From NCBI GenBank assembly GCA_023664865.1, contig JAMPEU010000009.1, forward strand, positions 1-64,000: DNA of 64,000 nucleotides, written 5' to 3'. The DNA comes from Butyrivibrio sp. GTDB taxonomy: Bacteria; Bacillota; Clostridia; Lachnospirales; Lachnospiraceae. The notes beneath the pieces are model-generated. The model saw only the letters and a list, made by a program, of their open reading frames with translations, was not told the origin of the DNA and did not search any database. Positions 55,447-64,000 of the stretch are shown piece after piece. Made by a program: the position numbers and the translations under genes. Numbering within the stretch: the first letter of the stretch is position 1; every line of letters starts with the position of its first letter.

Positions 55447-56394
55447 TTAATGGGTACTTCTACCCCTTCTCTGCCGTGCAATCTGCTTTACACGTTTCTC
55501 AGGCCTTGACACAGTCACTTTTGGAACCGCCTTTACATAATAATAGTATTCATCGTCCTCAAACTGAACTTTTTCCGCTCTGCTGTAATCCACATGGAAA
55601 GCAAAAAATTGTAGCGCGCCCGTCAGTAAGAGCGAAATTATCGTACCGAATATCGCTCCCAACACGGATACGTTTGTATCAAACATCAAATCCCCTATCA
55701 GGATAACCATGATATTGACTAACGCCCCAGCTACCATCGCGATTGTCCACGCATAATCAATGCTCATTCTGCGGATAATATACACCAGTATAATCGTAAT
55801 CGCAAAAGCTGCTATCGTCACTACCATTTCTTTATTATTAATGATGCCGTCTATGACGATCCTAAATCTCGCTACCGTCTCTTCCTCCGCCATTCCTGCT
55901 AAAACAGAGGCGTTATCACGCACATAGCTAATCATGTAATACGAAACCACTCCACATGCGACAGACATTGCGGACGCCGGAGTTCCAACCAATCCCATTG
56001 AAAGCGGAATCACATACGGTATCTTTAGCAAAAAACAAAGCGGAGTGAGTACAACCGCCACGGTATCTTTAGGCGAAAACCTGAAATAGAGCAAAAACAT
56101 GAGCAAAAATACTACTCCTACGACAACGGTACATTCCAGGCTGAAAGCATACAGATGCAGCAGTACAAACAACGCTGCCATAATAACAATAAAATTCATC
56201 GGCATAAAAGAACACATCAACGCTACAATCAGGACAATCGAAATCTTATTAATGCCTGCCCGATATCCCAGATTAGCGTTAATCAGTATAAGTGCAATAA
56301 ATGCCAGTAAAAATTTTAATATAGGAGTTATATAAACCTCATATTTACTGTAAAACAGTTTCATATACTGTTTTACAACAATCAATGTCGTCAT
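55447..56394 (-). CDS. Conserved multi-pass membrane protein
   Basis: No function recognised. The product is 315 residues with about nine to ten hydrophobic helices, a central soluble loop (YVRDNASVLAGMAEEETVARFRI) and a basic C-terminal tail (RVKQIARQRRGRSTH). It is placed just upstream of cdaA and downstream of a two-helix protein gene, all on the minus strand. A role linked to the envelope or c-di-AMP cluster is only suggested by position. Confidence 0.7.
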   Translation of the reverse strand: MTTLIVVKQYMKLFYSKYEVYITPILKFLLAFIALILINANLGYRAGINKISIVLIVALMCSFMPMNFIVIMAALFVLLHLYAFSLECTVVVGVVFLLMFLLYFRFSPKDTVAVVLTPLCFLLKIPYVIPLSMGLVGTPASAMSVACGVVSYYMISYVRDNASVLAGMAEEETVARFRIVIDGIINNKEMVVTIAAFAITIILVYIIRRMSIDYAWTIAMVAGALVNIMVILIGDLMFDTNVSVLGAIFGTIISLLLTGALQFFAFHVDYSRAEKVQFEDDEYYYYVKAVPKVTVSRPEKRVKQIARQRRGRSTH

Positions 56395-56419
56395 TAATTC
56401 AGCCTCTCATAACTGTATG

Positions 56420-56815
56420 TCATAGCTTTGAATTGCTATACATATGGGATAATTTTTTTAAATTTATATAATATAGCCTCATGCTCTTGCGCGCCTTACT
56501 GTAGCGGTATGAAAAGTATATATATGACAGGACCGCATATGCGCCTACTACTCCCGCATATGAGAACAAGACATGCTTACCGAAGTCCAGCAAATCCATT
56601 CTGTAGATATCCGTCATAAATACTTCAAAATCATAAAAAATATACACGGCAAAAACCACTACAAATGCAATGCTTGCACTTATAATGGATTTCAATACCT
56701 GCCAGCCAATGTAATCGCTGCGAAAGTAATTGCCGATTGCCACATTCCGCTTACCTTCACCAGCCTCGTATGAGGCAAGCTTGGTCATCAGAATTACACG
56801 TTCTTCATTCAGCAT
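56420..56815 (-). CDS. Conserved two-helix membrane protein
   Basis: No function recognised. The product is 131 residues with two transmembrane segments (ISASIAFVVVFAVYIFYDF and HVLFSYAGVVGAYAVLSYIYF), a soluble N-terminus (MTKLASYEAGEGKRNVAIGNYF), and a basic C-terminal helix. It lies between yvyF and the larger membrane protein gene with gaps below 30 bases, so it is probably cotranscribed with them. Confidence 0.65.
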   Translation of the reverse strand: MLNEERVILMTKLASYEAGEGKRNVAIGNYFRSDYIGWQVLKSIISASIAFVVVFAVYIFYDFEVFMTDIYRMDLLDFGKHVLFSYAGVVGAYAVLSYIYFSYRYSKARKSMRLYYINLKKLSHMYSNSKL

Positions 56816-56832
56816 GAAAAGTCTCCAATCTA

Positions 56833-57240
56833 CTAATTCAGGAAACGCATTTTAGGATTATCTTTAAGGTCTTTCTTCGGCGCAGGTTTCGGTGGCTCCG
56901 GTTTTTTGATGCTGCTGCTTAATTTATTAGCCATTTCATTCTTGCATTTATCGCAAAAACGTCCCGAAAGAATAGGCGCCTCACAGTTCTCACAAAACAG
57001 GACGAATCCTGAACCCTCTGCTATTTCCAGCCTTTCATCCCTTAACCACTGTTGGATCTGATTGGTTGATACGTCGCAAGCCTCGGCCACTTCCGGAATG
57101 GTCGCGTGCTTGTTCTCGCGAATATAGTTCTTTACTTCCTGGAATTTTGCTTCAAGCGCTTCCCTGCACTGGGCGCAAATCGGCGGCCCTGAAACATAAT
57201 TGAAAATTTTTCCACATTTTCTACAATTTCTTACGTTCAT
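56833..57240 (-). CDS. yvyF: YvyF-like flagellar operon protein
   Basis: Zinc-ribbon protein linked to flagellar operons (TIGR03826 family), exact role unclear. The product is 135 residues. It has an N-terminal CRKCGKIFNYVSGPPICAQC, a central helix-turn-helix-like ATIPEVAEACDVSTNQIQQWLRDE, a second zinc ribbon CENCEAPILSGRFCDKC, and a Pro/Lys tail. It lies 15 bases downstream of comF, as in Bacillus (comF-yvyF), which supports the name. Confidence 0.88.
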   Translation of the reverse strand: MNVRNCRKCGKIFNYVSGPPICAQCREALEAKFQEVKNYIRENKHATIPEVAEACDVSTNQIQQWLRDERLEIAEGSGFVLFCENCEAPILSGRFCDKCKNEMANKLSSSIKKPEPPKPAPKKDLKDNPKMRFLN

Positions 57241-57255
57241 AATTTTTCCTCCTAG

Positions 57256-57984
57256 CTACATTCCATTTCCTATTGCAAGTGCAATAAAATAAATACGTTC
57301 AATTCCCGCCTCGCGCATCAGGCGCGCCATAGCGTCAATTGTACTTCCGGTTGTATAAATGTCATCTATAATTATAATCGTATTTAATTTTACATCATTA
57401 TGGCAAATTTTAAAAGCCCTTTTCAAATTATTTTGCCGCTCCATGGCAGATAAATCTTTCATAGGGCGCGTTTTACGGGTTCTTTTTATCAATCCGGTTT
57501 CCACAGGTATATTTAACCGCCGTCCAAGCTCCTTGGCAATAAGCTGCGCCTGATTGTATCCGCGCACCCTCTTTTTGGAAGGATGAATCGGCACAGGCAC
57601 CAGCGCATCGGGGTTTAACTGCTCTATTCTCTGTCCTAAGACTGCTGCCAGCCGCTCCCCATAATATGCCGCATATTCCTGTCTTCCACAATACTTAAAG
57701 CGATATATGGACTGCGCCACGCTTGGATACTTAAAAAGCGCCATACCCTTGTCGAAACTATGTTCCTTATGGGCGCAGTCATAGCAAAAAACCGCCCTTT
57801 TATCTTTTAGCTCTTTTCCACACTTATTACAGCGCGGGGCTTTAACATATTCAATTTTCTTCGCACACTCATCACAGATGAGCGCGCCAAACGGCTTAAC
57901 CGCCTTATCACAGACAGGACATCTTCTTGGATATATCAAATCCAGAAACGCCCCACAGACAAACTTGAAAGGATTTTCCTTCAT
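57256..57984 (-). CDS. comF: ComF-family phosphoribosyltransferase-like protein
   Basis: Predicted late DNA-uptake or recombination factor with a phosphoribosyltransferase fold. The product is 242 residues. It has N-terminal zinc-binding pairs (RRCPVCDKAV, ICDECAKK, PRCNKCGK, FCYDCAHK), the DALVPVPIHPSKKRVRGYNQAQLIAK motif region (read in parts), and the PRPP loop IIIIDDIYTTGST. It lies between recD2 and yvyF. Confidence 0.92.
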   Translation of the reverse strand: MKENPFKFVCGAFLDLIYPRRCPVCDKAVKPFGALICDECAKKIEYVKAPRCNKCGKELKDKRAVFCYDCAHKEHSFDKGMALFKYPSVAQSIYRFKYCGRQEYAAYYGERLAAVLGQRIEQLNPDALVPVPIHPSKKRVRGYNQAQLIAKELGRRLNIPVETGLIKRTRKTRPMKDLSAMERQNNLKRAFKICHNDVKLNTIIIIDDIYTTGSTIDAMARLMREAGIERIYFIALAIGNGM

Positions 57985-58000
57985 TCTTTAGATTTGCTCC

Positions 58001-60241
58001 CTACATTAACTCTTTGATTCTTTCAGACAGGCCGCTGTAACGCCTGTTCTGGTAATTATTGTCAATCATTTCCTGCAGCGTCTCGCTGCTCCCTAAAATA
58101 GTAACGCAGTTTCGCGCCCTTGTAACTCCCGTATACAGCAAATTCCTGTTAAACAACATTCTCGGACCGGAAAGCAGCGGCATAATGACCGCCGGATATT
58201 CACTGCCCTGAGATTTGTGTATGGTGATTGCATATGCGTGTTCAATCTCATCCAACTGGGCAAACTGATAAGTCACCCTTTTGTGTTCATCATATTCCAC
58301 GACTACACTGTGAGTATATTCATTAATCTCCACAATCATGCCAATATCGCCGTTAAAGACTCCCATCCCCTTATCAATAGGTATTCCGTAGCTGCTCACC
58401 ACTTCCCATTCCAGCTGATAATTGTTTTTTATCTGCATTACTTTATCTTTTTCCCTATACAGAATATCTCCATTCAAATACTCATTTTTCTTATCAGACG
58501 GCGGATTCAAGTATCTTTGCAAAATACCGTTCAATGTCTCCACTCCGAGTTTTCCCTTGCGCATGGGCGTAAGCACCTGAATGTCATACGGCTGCGCTCC
58601 GACATAAGGCGGCAGTTTCTCAAGGATAAGCTGTATCATATGCTTATATATTACGTTTACATCATTTCGCTTCAGGAAGAAGAAGTCCCGGCTTTTATTG
58701 TCCAACGGAATATGTTCTCCTGCGTTGATGCGGTGCGCATTCAAAACGATATCGCTTTCCTTTGCCTGCCTGAATATTTTCTCCAAGAATACTACGGAAA
58801 AATATCCGCTCCCCAGTAAGTCCTGAAGAACCTGTCCCGGTCCAACCGATGGGAGCTGGTTTACATCCCCCACCATTATAAGGCGCGTCCCGACTGCCAC
58901 TGCCCTTAACAGGGATTGAAAAAGAAAAATATCCACCATTGACATCTCGTCTATTATAATAACGTCCGCCTCAAGCGGATTTTCTTCATTTTTTTCAAAA
59001 CGCGCCAGGCTGCGTCCTTCCGTGACCGCTCCGCTCAATTCCAACATTCTGTGTATGGTTCTGGCCTCATATCCGGTAGTTTCAGTCATTCTCTTAGCCG
59101 CTCTGCCTGTCGGCGCTGCCAGAAAGATATCCATTCCCTCCGAGAGAAAAAAGCGGATAATCATATTGATAGTAGTCGTTTTACCCGTACCCGGCCCCCC
59201 GGACAATATCATAACGCCGTTGTTTACGCTCTCATAGACAGCTTTCTTTTGAAGTTCGTCTAACTCTATATTAAGTTCCTTTTCAAGCGCGGTTATTTTC
59301 TCTATCACTTTCTTCTCTTTATGTCCCGCGCCTTCTTCATCATGTACGGATATATTCAAATCATGCAGCATTTTTGCGCAGTTAAGTTCCGCATAATAGT
59401 AGGACGCTGCATATATTTTTTTATCAGTTTCGTTTTTGTCCGGCATTTTTATTACTACTTTTTTATCCATTGCCAGATTTTGAAGCTGCGGCTCCATAAC
59501 GCCAGATTCCAATTCCAGCAATTCTCCGGCTTTACTTAGCAGAATGCTTGCCGGCAGATAACAGTTGCCCTCCGCGCCCGCCTGTGACAATACATAGAGC
59601 AGCCCGCTCCTAATGCGGTAATCTGAATCGATATGAATGCCTATTCTTGACGCAATCCCATCCGCAGTCTTAAATCCGATACCGTCAATGTCTTCCGCCA
59701 GCTGATACGGATTTTCCCTCATAATGCCGTACAGATTCATGCCATATGTTTCGTAGATGCGAATCGCCAGCACTCCTGAGATTCCGTATTTCTGTAGGAA
59801 AGTCATTGCCTCTCTGGCATCCCTTTTCTCGTATACCTGTGCCGCTATTTCCTGAGCCTTGCGCTCACTTATTCCCTTGACCTCGGCAAGCCGTTCCGGT
59901 TCTTCTTCTATAATCCTGAATGTATCAGCTCCAAACTTTTTAACAATTCTCGCTGCCAAAGCCTCTCCTACGCCTTTAACCGCACCGGAACCCAAATACC
60001 GCTCCATGCTCACGGCATCATCAGGCTCTACATATCTATAGCTTTCAACCTTGAATTGTTCGCCATACACAGGATGCGCCATATATCCGCCTTCCGCTTC
60101 TATGGTGTCTCCTTGTCCTATTGTCTGGAATCCGCCGACGCAGGTTACACTCGTTCCCTCAACAATCAGTTCAAAAACTGTGTATCCGTTGTCCGTATTC
60201 CGGTATATTATATGCTCAATATATCCCCGTATTTTTTCCAT
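58001..60241 (-). CDS. recD2: RecD2-type SF1B DNA helicase
   Basis: 5'-3' helicase involved in DNA repair and replication restart, not part of a RecBCD complex. The product is 746 residues. It has an N-terminal OB-like and tandem helix-hairpin-helix region (AVKGVGEALAARIV, KGISERKAQEIA), Walker A LSGGPGTGKTTTIN, VIIDEMSMVDIFL, QLPSVGPGQVL, and the C-terminal motif HAYAITIHKSQGSEYP. The start is uncertain: the ATG at 60241 matches family N-termini (MEKIRGYIEHIIYRN), while an ATG at 60268 has AAGGAAG very close to it. Confidence 0.94.
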   Translation of the reverse strand: MEKIRGYIEHIIYRNTDNGYTVFELIVEGTSVTCVGGFQTIGQGDTIEAEGGYMAHPVYGEQFKVESYRYVEPDDAVSMERYLGSGAVKGVGEALAARIVKKFGADTFRIIEEEPERLAEVKGISERKAQEIAAQVYEKRDAREAMTFLQKYGISGVLAIRIYETYGMNLYGIMRENPYQLAEDIDGIGFKTADGIASRIGIHIDSDYRIRSGLLYVLSQAGAEGNCYLPASILLSKAGELLELESGVMEPQLQNLAMDKKVVIKMPDKNETDKKIYAASYYYAELNCAKMLHDLNISVHDEEGAGHKEKKVIEKITALEKELNIELDELQKKAVYESVNNGVMILSGGPGTGKTTTINMIIRFFLSEGMDIFLAAPTGRAAKRMTETTGYEARTIHRMLELSGAVTEGRSLARFEKNEENPLEADVIIIDEMSMVDIFLFQSLLRAVAVGTRLIMVGDVNQLPSVGPGQVLQDLLGSGYFSVVFLEKIFRQAKESDIVLNAHRINAGEHIPLDNKSRDFFFLKRNDVNVIYKHMIQLILEKLPPYVGAQPYDIQVLTPMRKGKLGVETLNGILQRYLNPPSDKKNEYLNGDILYREKDKVMQIKNNYQLEWEVVSSYGIPIDKGMGVFNGDIGMIVEINEYTHSVVVEYDEHKRVTYQFAQLDEIEHAYAITIHKSQGSEYPAVIMPLLSGPRMLFNRNLLYTGVTRARNCVTILGSSETLQEMIDNNYQNRRYSGLSERIKELM

Positions 60242-60314
60242 ATGCCGTCTACCGGTCTTACCGGACATCTTCCTTAGAGTATGCTTTTATTTTATCATAC
60301 CTTTTCATAATATG

Positions 60315-60340
60315 CAAACAAGCTGCCTTTTATGGCAGCC
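60315..60340 (-). terminator. Terminator-like hairpin after the flagellar rod operon
   Basis: Stem GGCTGCC/GGCAGC, 6-base loop, followed by TTGTTTG on the minus strand, about 20 bases after the flgJ-like stop. Confidence 0.5.
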
Positions 60341-60359
60341 TGTCGTAGAAAAAATTTTA

Positions 60360-60755
60360 TTAGTCATTTGCCGCTTTCAAATCAGCGGGCGTAATCGGAT
60401 TAATATTCCGTTTCATCTGTTCATACAACATCTGCGAAAGCGAATTAGCCCCTCCTTCTTCGGAGGTTATCTGCTTGGCAATCTCCTGAAATGCAGTTTC
60501 CTTAAAGTAATCGGTCATGTTGCTCGCATATCCGTCTTCCTCGTCATCATCACCAAATACTTTCGTAGTTTTCTCCATTCCCTTGATAACCTGCTCCCAC
60601 AGATATGCTTCAAACTGCTTACAGGCTTCCAGAAGCTCTTCGTCTTCTGCGTCTTCATCCGCAGCCCTATTCAGTTTATTCTCAAGTTCCTTAGTTGACG
60701 CCTTGTTAGCCTCTTCCAAGTAATTAGTATAGTTCGATATTCCGCCGATATCCAT
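60360..60755 (-). CDS. Flagellar rod-binding protein (FlgJ N-terminal-like)
   Basis: Probable rod-capping or assembly factor. The product is 131 residues and lacks the muramidase half of proteobacterial FlgJ. The Rod-binding domain pattern is clear at about residues 40-125: LLEACKQFEAYLWEQVIKGMEKT, then YFKETAFQEIAKQI and GGANSLSQMLYEQM. An acidic stretch (DEDAEDEE) precedes it. It follows the two rod-protein genes in the mbl operon. Confidence 0.87.
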   Translation of the reverse strand: MDIGGISNYTNYLEEANKASTKELENKLNRAADEDAEDEELLEACKQFEAYLWEQVIKGMEKTTKVFGDDDEEDGYASNMTDYFKETAFQEIAKQITSEEGGANSLSQMLYEQMKRNINPITPADLKAAND

Positions 60756-60813
60756 AACTTATCATTCCTCCGAAAAAATGTATATAACATATCCTCTTTA
60801 AATAATCATATCA

Positions 60814-61632
60814 TTAACGTTTCAGGTTATTAGCCGTATCCATCATAGAGTCCGACGTAGTAATCGCTTTTGAGTTCATCTCATATGCACGCTGCGCCAC
60901 AATAAGATTTACCATCTCGTCCGCCACAGAAACATTTGAACCTTCAAGGTATCCCTGTACGACTTCACTCTTTTTTACATTACCGTTAGTTTCTTCATTC
61001 AGCGGTCCGCCGCTTGCCTCTGTCACCTCAAAGAGCGTATCTCCTACTCTTTCCAAACCTCCGGCATTGTTAAACTGGTATAATCCTATTTTCATGCCTA
61101 TAGGCTGTGGATTATTATTTTCATCAGGATAGCACACTTCTCCTGTCTGGTCTACAAATATTTGGCTTGCTACATAATTACGGTTCAAAGTTATATCCCT
61201 TCCCGTAGTGGTGAGTACCGGAAGCCCATCTTGGTTAGTCAGGACAAGACCGCCGTTAGACGCCATCGACCATGTGAAATCGCCATTTCTCGTATAATAT
61301 GTATTTCCGTCTTCTCCCCTTACCGCAAAGAAACCTTCGCCGGCAATTGCAAACGCCGTATCGCTTTGCGACTCCAACAGGCTCCCCTGTGTGAAAATAT
61401 TGTTGATGGAAGATGTACGCACACCAAGCCCTACCTGCGAGGTTGTCGGTTTGGGATCTCCGTTAGCCGTAGTCGTCTTAGTCTGCAATGTCTGATAAAG
61501 CAGCGATTTAAACTGTGCATTCTGTGCCTTATATCCTGCCGAATTGACGTTTGCAAGATTATTTGCAATAGTATCCACATTCGTCTGCTGCGCATTCATA
61601 CCTGTTGCCGCCGTCCATAAACTTCTAACCAT
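60814..61632 (-). CDS. flgG: Flagellar basal-body rod protein (FlhP/FlgG type)
   Basis: Distal rod component. The product is 272 residues. The N-terminal MVRSLWTAATGMNAQQTNVDTIANNLANVNSAGYK (read in parts) is the rod/hook signature ANNLANVNS, and the C-terminal EMVNLIVAQRAYEMNSKAI is the matching helix. By position after mbl and a FlgF-like gene it corresponds to Bacillus flhP. Asn/Thr-rich middle loops are normal for the family. Confidence 0.92.
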   Translation of the reverse strand: MVRSLWTAATGMNAQQTNVDTIANNLANVNSAGYKAQNAQFKSLLYQTLQTKTTTANGDPKPTTSQVGLGVRTSSINNIFTQGSLLESQSDTAFAIAGEGFFAVRGEDGNTYYTRNGDFTWSMASNGGLVLTNQDGLPVLTTTGRDITLNRNYVASQIFVDQTGEVCYPDENNNPQPIGMKIGLYQFNNAGGLERVGDTLFEVTEASGGPLNEETNGNVKKSEVVQGYLEGSNVSVADEMVNLIVAQRAYEMNSKAITTSDSMMDTANNLKR

Positions 61633-61676
61633 TTCCCTTACCTTCCTTTTCTCACCAATATCCGTTTAATTTATAT

Positions 61677-62453
61677 CTATACTCTTCCTGTCTGATTTAC
61701 CGCATCTTCCAGCGTACTGTCATATGTAGTAATTACTTTCTGATTAGCCTCGTACTGCCTCTGTATGGTAATCATATTCACCATTTCCGTTACAACCGAC
61801 ATATTGGACATTTCCAGATATCCTGAATAAACTTCTGCAGCCGCAGGCACTATTCGCGCGCCGTCTACCGGCTGGAAATAGTTCTCTCCATAGCGTTCCA
61901 GATAATTATAGTCTGCAAAATCGGTTATCCCGATTGTGCTTACATAAGCATCGTTCTGATAAATCTCGCCCATCCTGTTAATGGTCACAGGCTGATTAGG
62001 GTCAAGCCTTATATGCCTTCCGCCGTTTGCCAATACAAAATCGCCGTCCTGAGTTACGAGTTCTCCACGTGCCGTCATGGTAAAATTACCATCACGGGTA
62101 TATTTCGTTGAAGTCTCTCCCGCCTTATTTGTAAACTCTATCGTAAAGAAACCGTTTTCTGACAATGCCAAGTCTAACGAATTGCCGGTCTCCTTAAAAG
62201 GTCCTCCGGAATAATCCACATAATTTTCACCGACTTTAACGCCTAACGACATAGTTCCAATCCGGTTAGGAAGATTGGGAGTCTCTGACGTATCTTTCAG
62301 CTTATATGCCAGCACCCTGTCAAAGGCCTGACTTGTGGCGCCTTCTTTCTTAAAGCCGTTAGTCGTAGCATTCGCCAGATTATTCGTCATGGTGTCCATT
62401 CTGTGTTGTTCGTTAATCATGCCGGTATAGGCTGTATATAAACCCTTAAGCAT
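61677..62453 (-). CDS. Flagellar basal-body rod protein (FlhO/FlgF type)
   Basis: Proximal rod component. The product is 258 residues, with the N-terminal signature MDTMTNNLANATTNGFKKEG and the C-terminal EMVNMITIQRQYEANQKVI. It is a paralogue of the next gene and sits directly after mbl/mreB, as flhO does in Bacillus. Other flagellar genes are not in the window apart from yvyF and the rod-binding gene. Confidence 0.9.
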   Translation of the reverse strand: MLKGLYTAYTGMINEQHRMDTMTNNLANATTNGFKKEGATSQAFDRVLAYKLKDTSETPNLPNRIGTMSLGVKVGENYVDYSGGPFKETGNSLDLALSENGFFTIEFTNKAGETSTKYTRDGNFTMTARGELVTQDGDFVLANGGRHIRLDPNQPVTINRMGEIYQNDAYVSTIGITDFADYNYLERYGENYFQPVDGARIVPAAAEVYSGYLEMSNMSVVTEMVNMITIQRQYEANQKVITTYDSTLEDAVNQTGRV

Positions 62454-62483
62454 CTTGTTTTCTTCCTTTCATATCTTATGAAA

Positions 62484-63476
62484 TCAATCTTCTCTATATC
62501 CTGCAAGAAATTCTACGTATTTGCCGGTTCCTATCGCTACCGCAGTCATCGGATCTTCCGCGGTCATGGTGTTAATTCCCGTCTTCTCTGCAATCAAATC
62601 CTCAAGTCCGCGCAGCAGGCTTCCGCCGCCCGTCAGCACAATGCCCCTGTCCGCAATATCCGCCGCAAGCTCCGGCGGCGTCTTTTCCAACACGCTGTGA
62701 ATAGTTTCGACTATCTGTACTGTCGTCTCATGCAGCGCCTCTTCCGTTTCCTCTGAAGAAACCTTGACTGTTCTCGGAAGCCCTGTTACAAGGTTACGGC
62801 CTCTGACGTCCATATAGTCTAATTCAGGCCTCTTAAAAGCAGTTCCTATCTTTATCTTCAAATCCTCAGCTGTTCTTTCACCAATTAACAGATTGTGTTT
62901 CTTACGCATGTAACGCACTATCGCCTCGTCAAAATCGTCTCCGGCAATCTTAATAGATGCGCTGACAACCGTGCCGCCTAGGGAAATAACGGCTATATCC
63001 GATGTACCGCCGCCGATATCCACTATCATATTCCCGCAGGGTTTGGAAATATCGATTCCTGCACCAATAGCCGCTGCAATAGGCTCTTCTATAATTGAAA
63101 CTTCTCTGGCTCCCGCCATATAAGTTGCATCTTCTACCGCTTTCTTCTCTACCTCGGTAACGCCGCTGGGTACACACACGGCGATGCGGGGCTTCCTAAA
63201 GGTCTTCTTACCAAGCGCTTTCTGAATAAAATATTTCATCATTTTCTCAGTAACGCGATAATCGGAAATAACGCCCTGACGAAGCGGCCTTACCGCTACG
63301 ATATTCCCCGGCGTCCTTCCAAGCATCAGCCTTGCGTCTTCACCGATTGCTTTGATTTTATTTGTATCCCTGTCAAAAGCCACCACGGAAGGTTCTTTTA
63401 ACACAACCCCTTTGCCCCTGATGTATACTAAAATGCTCGCTGTCCCTAAATCAATCCCTATATCTGTATACTGCAT
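62484..63476 (-). CDS. MreB/Mbl actin-like cell-shape protein
   Basis: Bacterial actin that guides cell-wall elongation at the membrane. The product is 330 residues. It has the phosphate-1 loop IGIDLGTASILVYI, EEPIAAAIGAG, the phosphate-2 loop MIVDIGGGTSDIAVIS, and the adenosine motif GIVLTGGGSLLRGL. AAAGGGG precedes the ATG at 63476; an upstream in-frame extension is not homologous. Linkage to flhO-flhP matches Bacillus mbl, so Mbl is the closer name. Confidence 0.94.
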   Translation of the reverse strand: MQYTDIGIDLGTASILVYIRGKGVVLKEPSVVAFDRDTNKIKAIGEDARLMLGRTPGNIVAVRPLRQGVISDYRVTEKMMKYFIQKALGKKTFRKPRIAVCVPSGVTEVEKKAVEDATYMAGAREVSIIEEPIAAAIGAGIDISKPCGNMIVDIGGGTSDIAVISLGGTVVSASIKIAGDDFDEAIVRYMRKKHNLLIGERTAEDLKIKIGTAFKRPELDYMDVRGRNLVTGLPRTVKVSSEETEEALHETTVQIVETIHSVLEKTPPELAADIADRGIVLTGGGSLLRGLEDLIAEKTGINTMTAEDPMTAVAIGTGKYVEFLAGYRED

Positions 63477-63592
63477 TTTTATATCCCCTTTCTTTCCGTA
63501 TACGCTGTATCTATAATTACATAATCTCCAATTGCTGCCAAAGTAAACATTTTGCCGTCCAAATGAAAATAAAGACACGAATAGCAATATAC

Positions 63593-63620
63593 ATTATAAC
63601 CTAAAGAAAGAGTTTTTCAA
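63593..63620 (-). promoter_or_regulatory. Promoter of the mbl-flagellar rod operon
   Basis: Minus-strand TTGAAA (63615-63620), 16-base spacer, and TATAAT (63593-63598), leaving a leader of about 110 bases. Confidence 0.55.
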
Positions 63621-63658
63621 AGGGCTTTCATAAAATTTTTTATTTTTTAAAAAATTTT

Positions 63659-63709
63659 AAAAAAAGATGCCAAAACCAGAACGATTCCGTCCGTTCTGAT
63701 ATCAGCATC
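63659..63709 (-). terminator. uvrA terminator
   Basis: Two-tier stem: GATGC/GCATC outside (63666-63670 with 63705-63709) and CAGAACG/CGTTCTG inside (63677-63683 with 63692-63698), then seven T on the minus strand. With the mbl promoter it accounts for the 312-base gap between mbl and uvrA. Confidence 0.75.
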
Positions 63710-63788
63710 CATGCTATTACTTTTATCGGCGCAAGTATCAGTTTACTTAACCCCTTATTTCTAAAAATTTAAGTCAATTTATGCCAGC

Positions 63789-64000
63789 TTACTTCGTTTC
63801 TGCCCTATCCAGCATCTTCTTTACATATATGCCGGTATATGAATCGGGATTTTTCGCTATCTGTTCCGGCGTGCCTTCTGCAATTACCGTTCCCCCGCCG
63901 TCTCCGCCTTCGGGGCCTAAATCGATAATATAGTCGGCGGTCTTGATGACATCGAGGTTATGCTCGATTACTACCACAGTGTTGCCGCCATCCGCCAGCT
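63789..64000 (-). CDS. uvrA: Excinuclease ABC subunit UvrA, C-terminal fragment (cut by window edge)
   Basis: Damage-recognition ATPase of nucleotide excision repair. About the last 70 codons are in view: [19 protein letters not shown], the ABC H-loop region, then [20 protein letters not shown], which is diagnostic for UvrA. The rest lies beyond the window end. The terminator at 63659-63709 ends its transcript. Its partner Mfd is encoded at the other end of the window. Confidence 0.95.
   Translation of the reverse strand, partial: LADGGNTVVVIEHNLDVIKTADYIIDLGPEGGDGGGTVIAEGTPEQIAKNPDSYTGIYVKKMLDRAETK

Overview
The window reads as one stretch of chromosome from a low-to-moderate GC, spore-forming, probably flagellated, strictly fermentative Firmicute. 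The best fit is a clostridial cluster XIVa (Lachnospiraceae-like) gut anaerobe. Supporting genes are glgC/glgD, spoVG, cwlD and a SleB-type hydrolase, a DnaD-like and DnaC/DnaI-like initiation pair, mbl-flhO-flhP with yvyF, mecA, cdaA/cdaR/glmM, pyruvate formate-lyase with its activase, and an F-type ATPase whose c subunit carries a sodium-binding signature. The genus call is inference. No rRNA, tRNA, CRISPR array, prophage or transposase gene was seen.

Layout: 1-6.1 kb (minus) carries mfd (cut by the window edge), pth, spoVG and glgD-glgC. 6.4-10.1 kb (plus) has two GT4 glycosyltransferases and murC. 10.2-14.3 kb (plus) has a replication-initiation pair preceded by tandem DnaA boxes, then a PRPP synthetase and queT with a candidate riboswitch. 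14.3-18.6 kb (minus) has a membrane protein, a DNA-deoxyinosine glycosylase and two poorly known proteins. 18.7-26 kb (minus) is the ten-gene ATP synthase operon. 26.1-34.3 kb holds spore/cell-wall enzymes, rpiB, cwlD, an iscR-like/nifS/nifU iron-sulfur cluster operon, tcdA and a GH18 protein. 35-40.2 kb has mecA and a fermentative pfl locus. 40.2-49.8 kb (minus) has a DUF3298 protein, a MerR/RacA-like protein, dnaB-rplI-gdpP, an acyltransferase, rpsF-ssb-rpsR and a sirtuin. 49.8-58 kb (minus) has leuA, HPr, glmM-cdaR-cdaA, yvyF and comF. 58-64 kb (minus) has recD2, a flagellar rod operon headed by mbl/mreB, and the end of uvrA.

The most unusual system is the pyruvate formate-lyase locus at 36.1-40.2 kb. 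The catalytic core stops after 679 residues, just before the glycyl-radical domain. That domain is a separate 80-residue gene with its own strong ribosome binding site, and the two parts together have the length of an ordinary PFL. Between them lies a 67-residue gene whose first half copies the start of the radical domain but whose second half replaces the radical loop with three cysteines. PflA, a 32-residue membrane peptide and a 2[4Fe-4S] ferredoxin follow in the same direction.

A second pattern is a set of large palindromic elements in the spacers of co-directional genes: 11418-11497, 29668-29745, 32297-32454 and 32491-32576. The first two are clearly the same element and show paired, structure-preserving base changes.

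The window also holds both ends of cyclic-di-AMP metabolism (CdaA/CdaR synthesis, GdpP breakdown).
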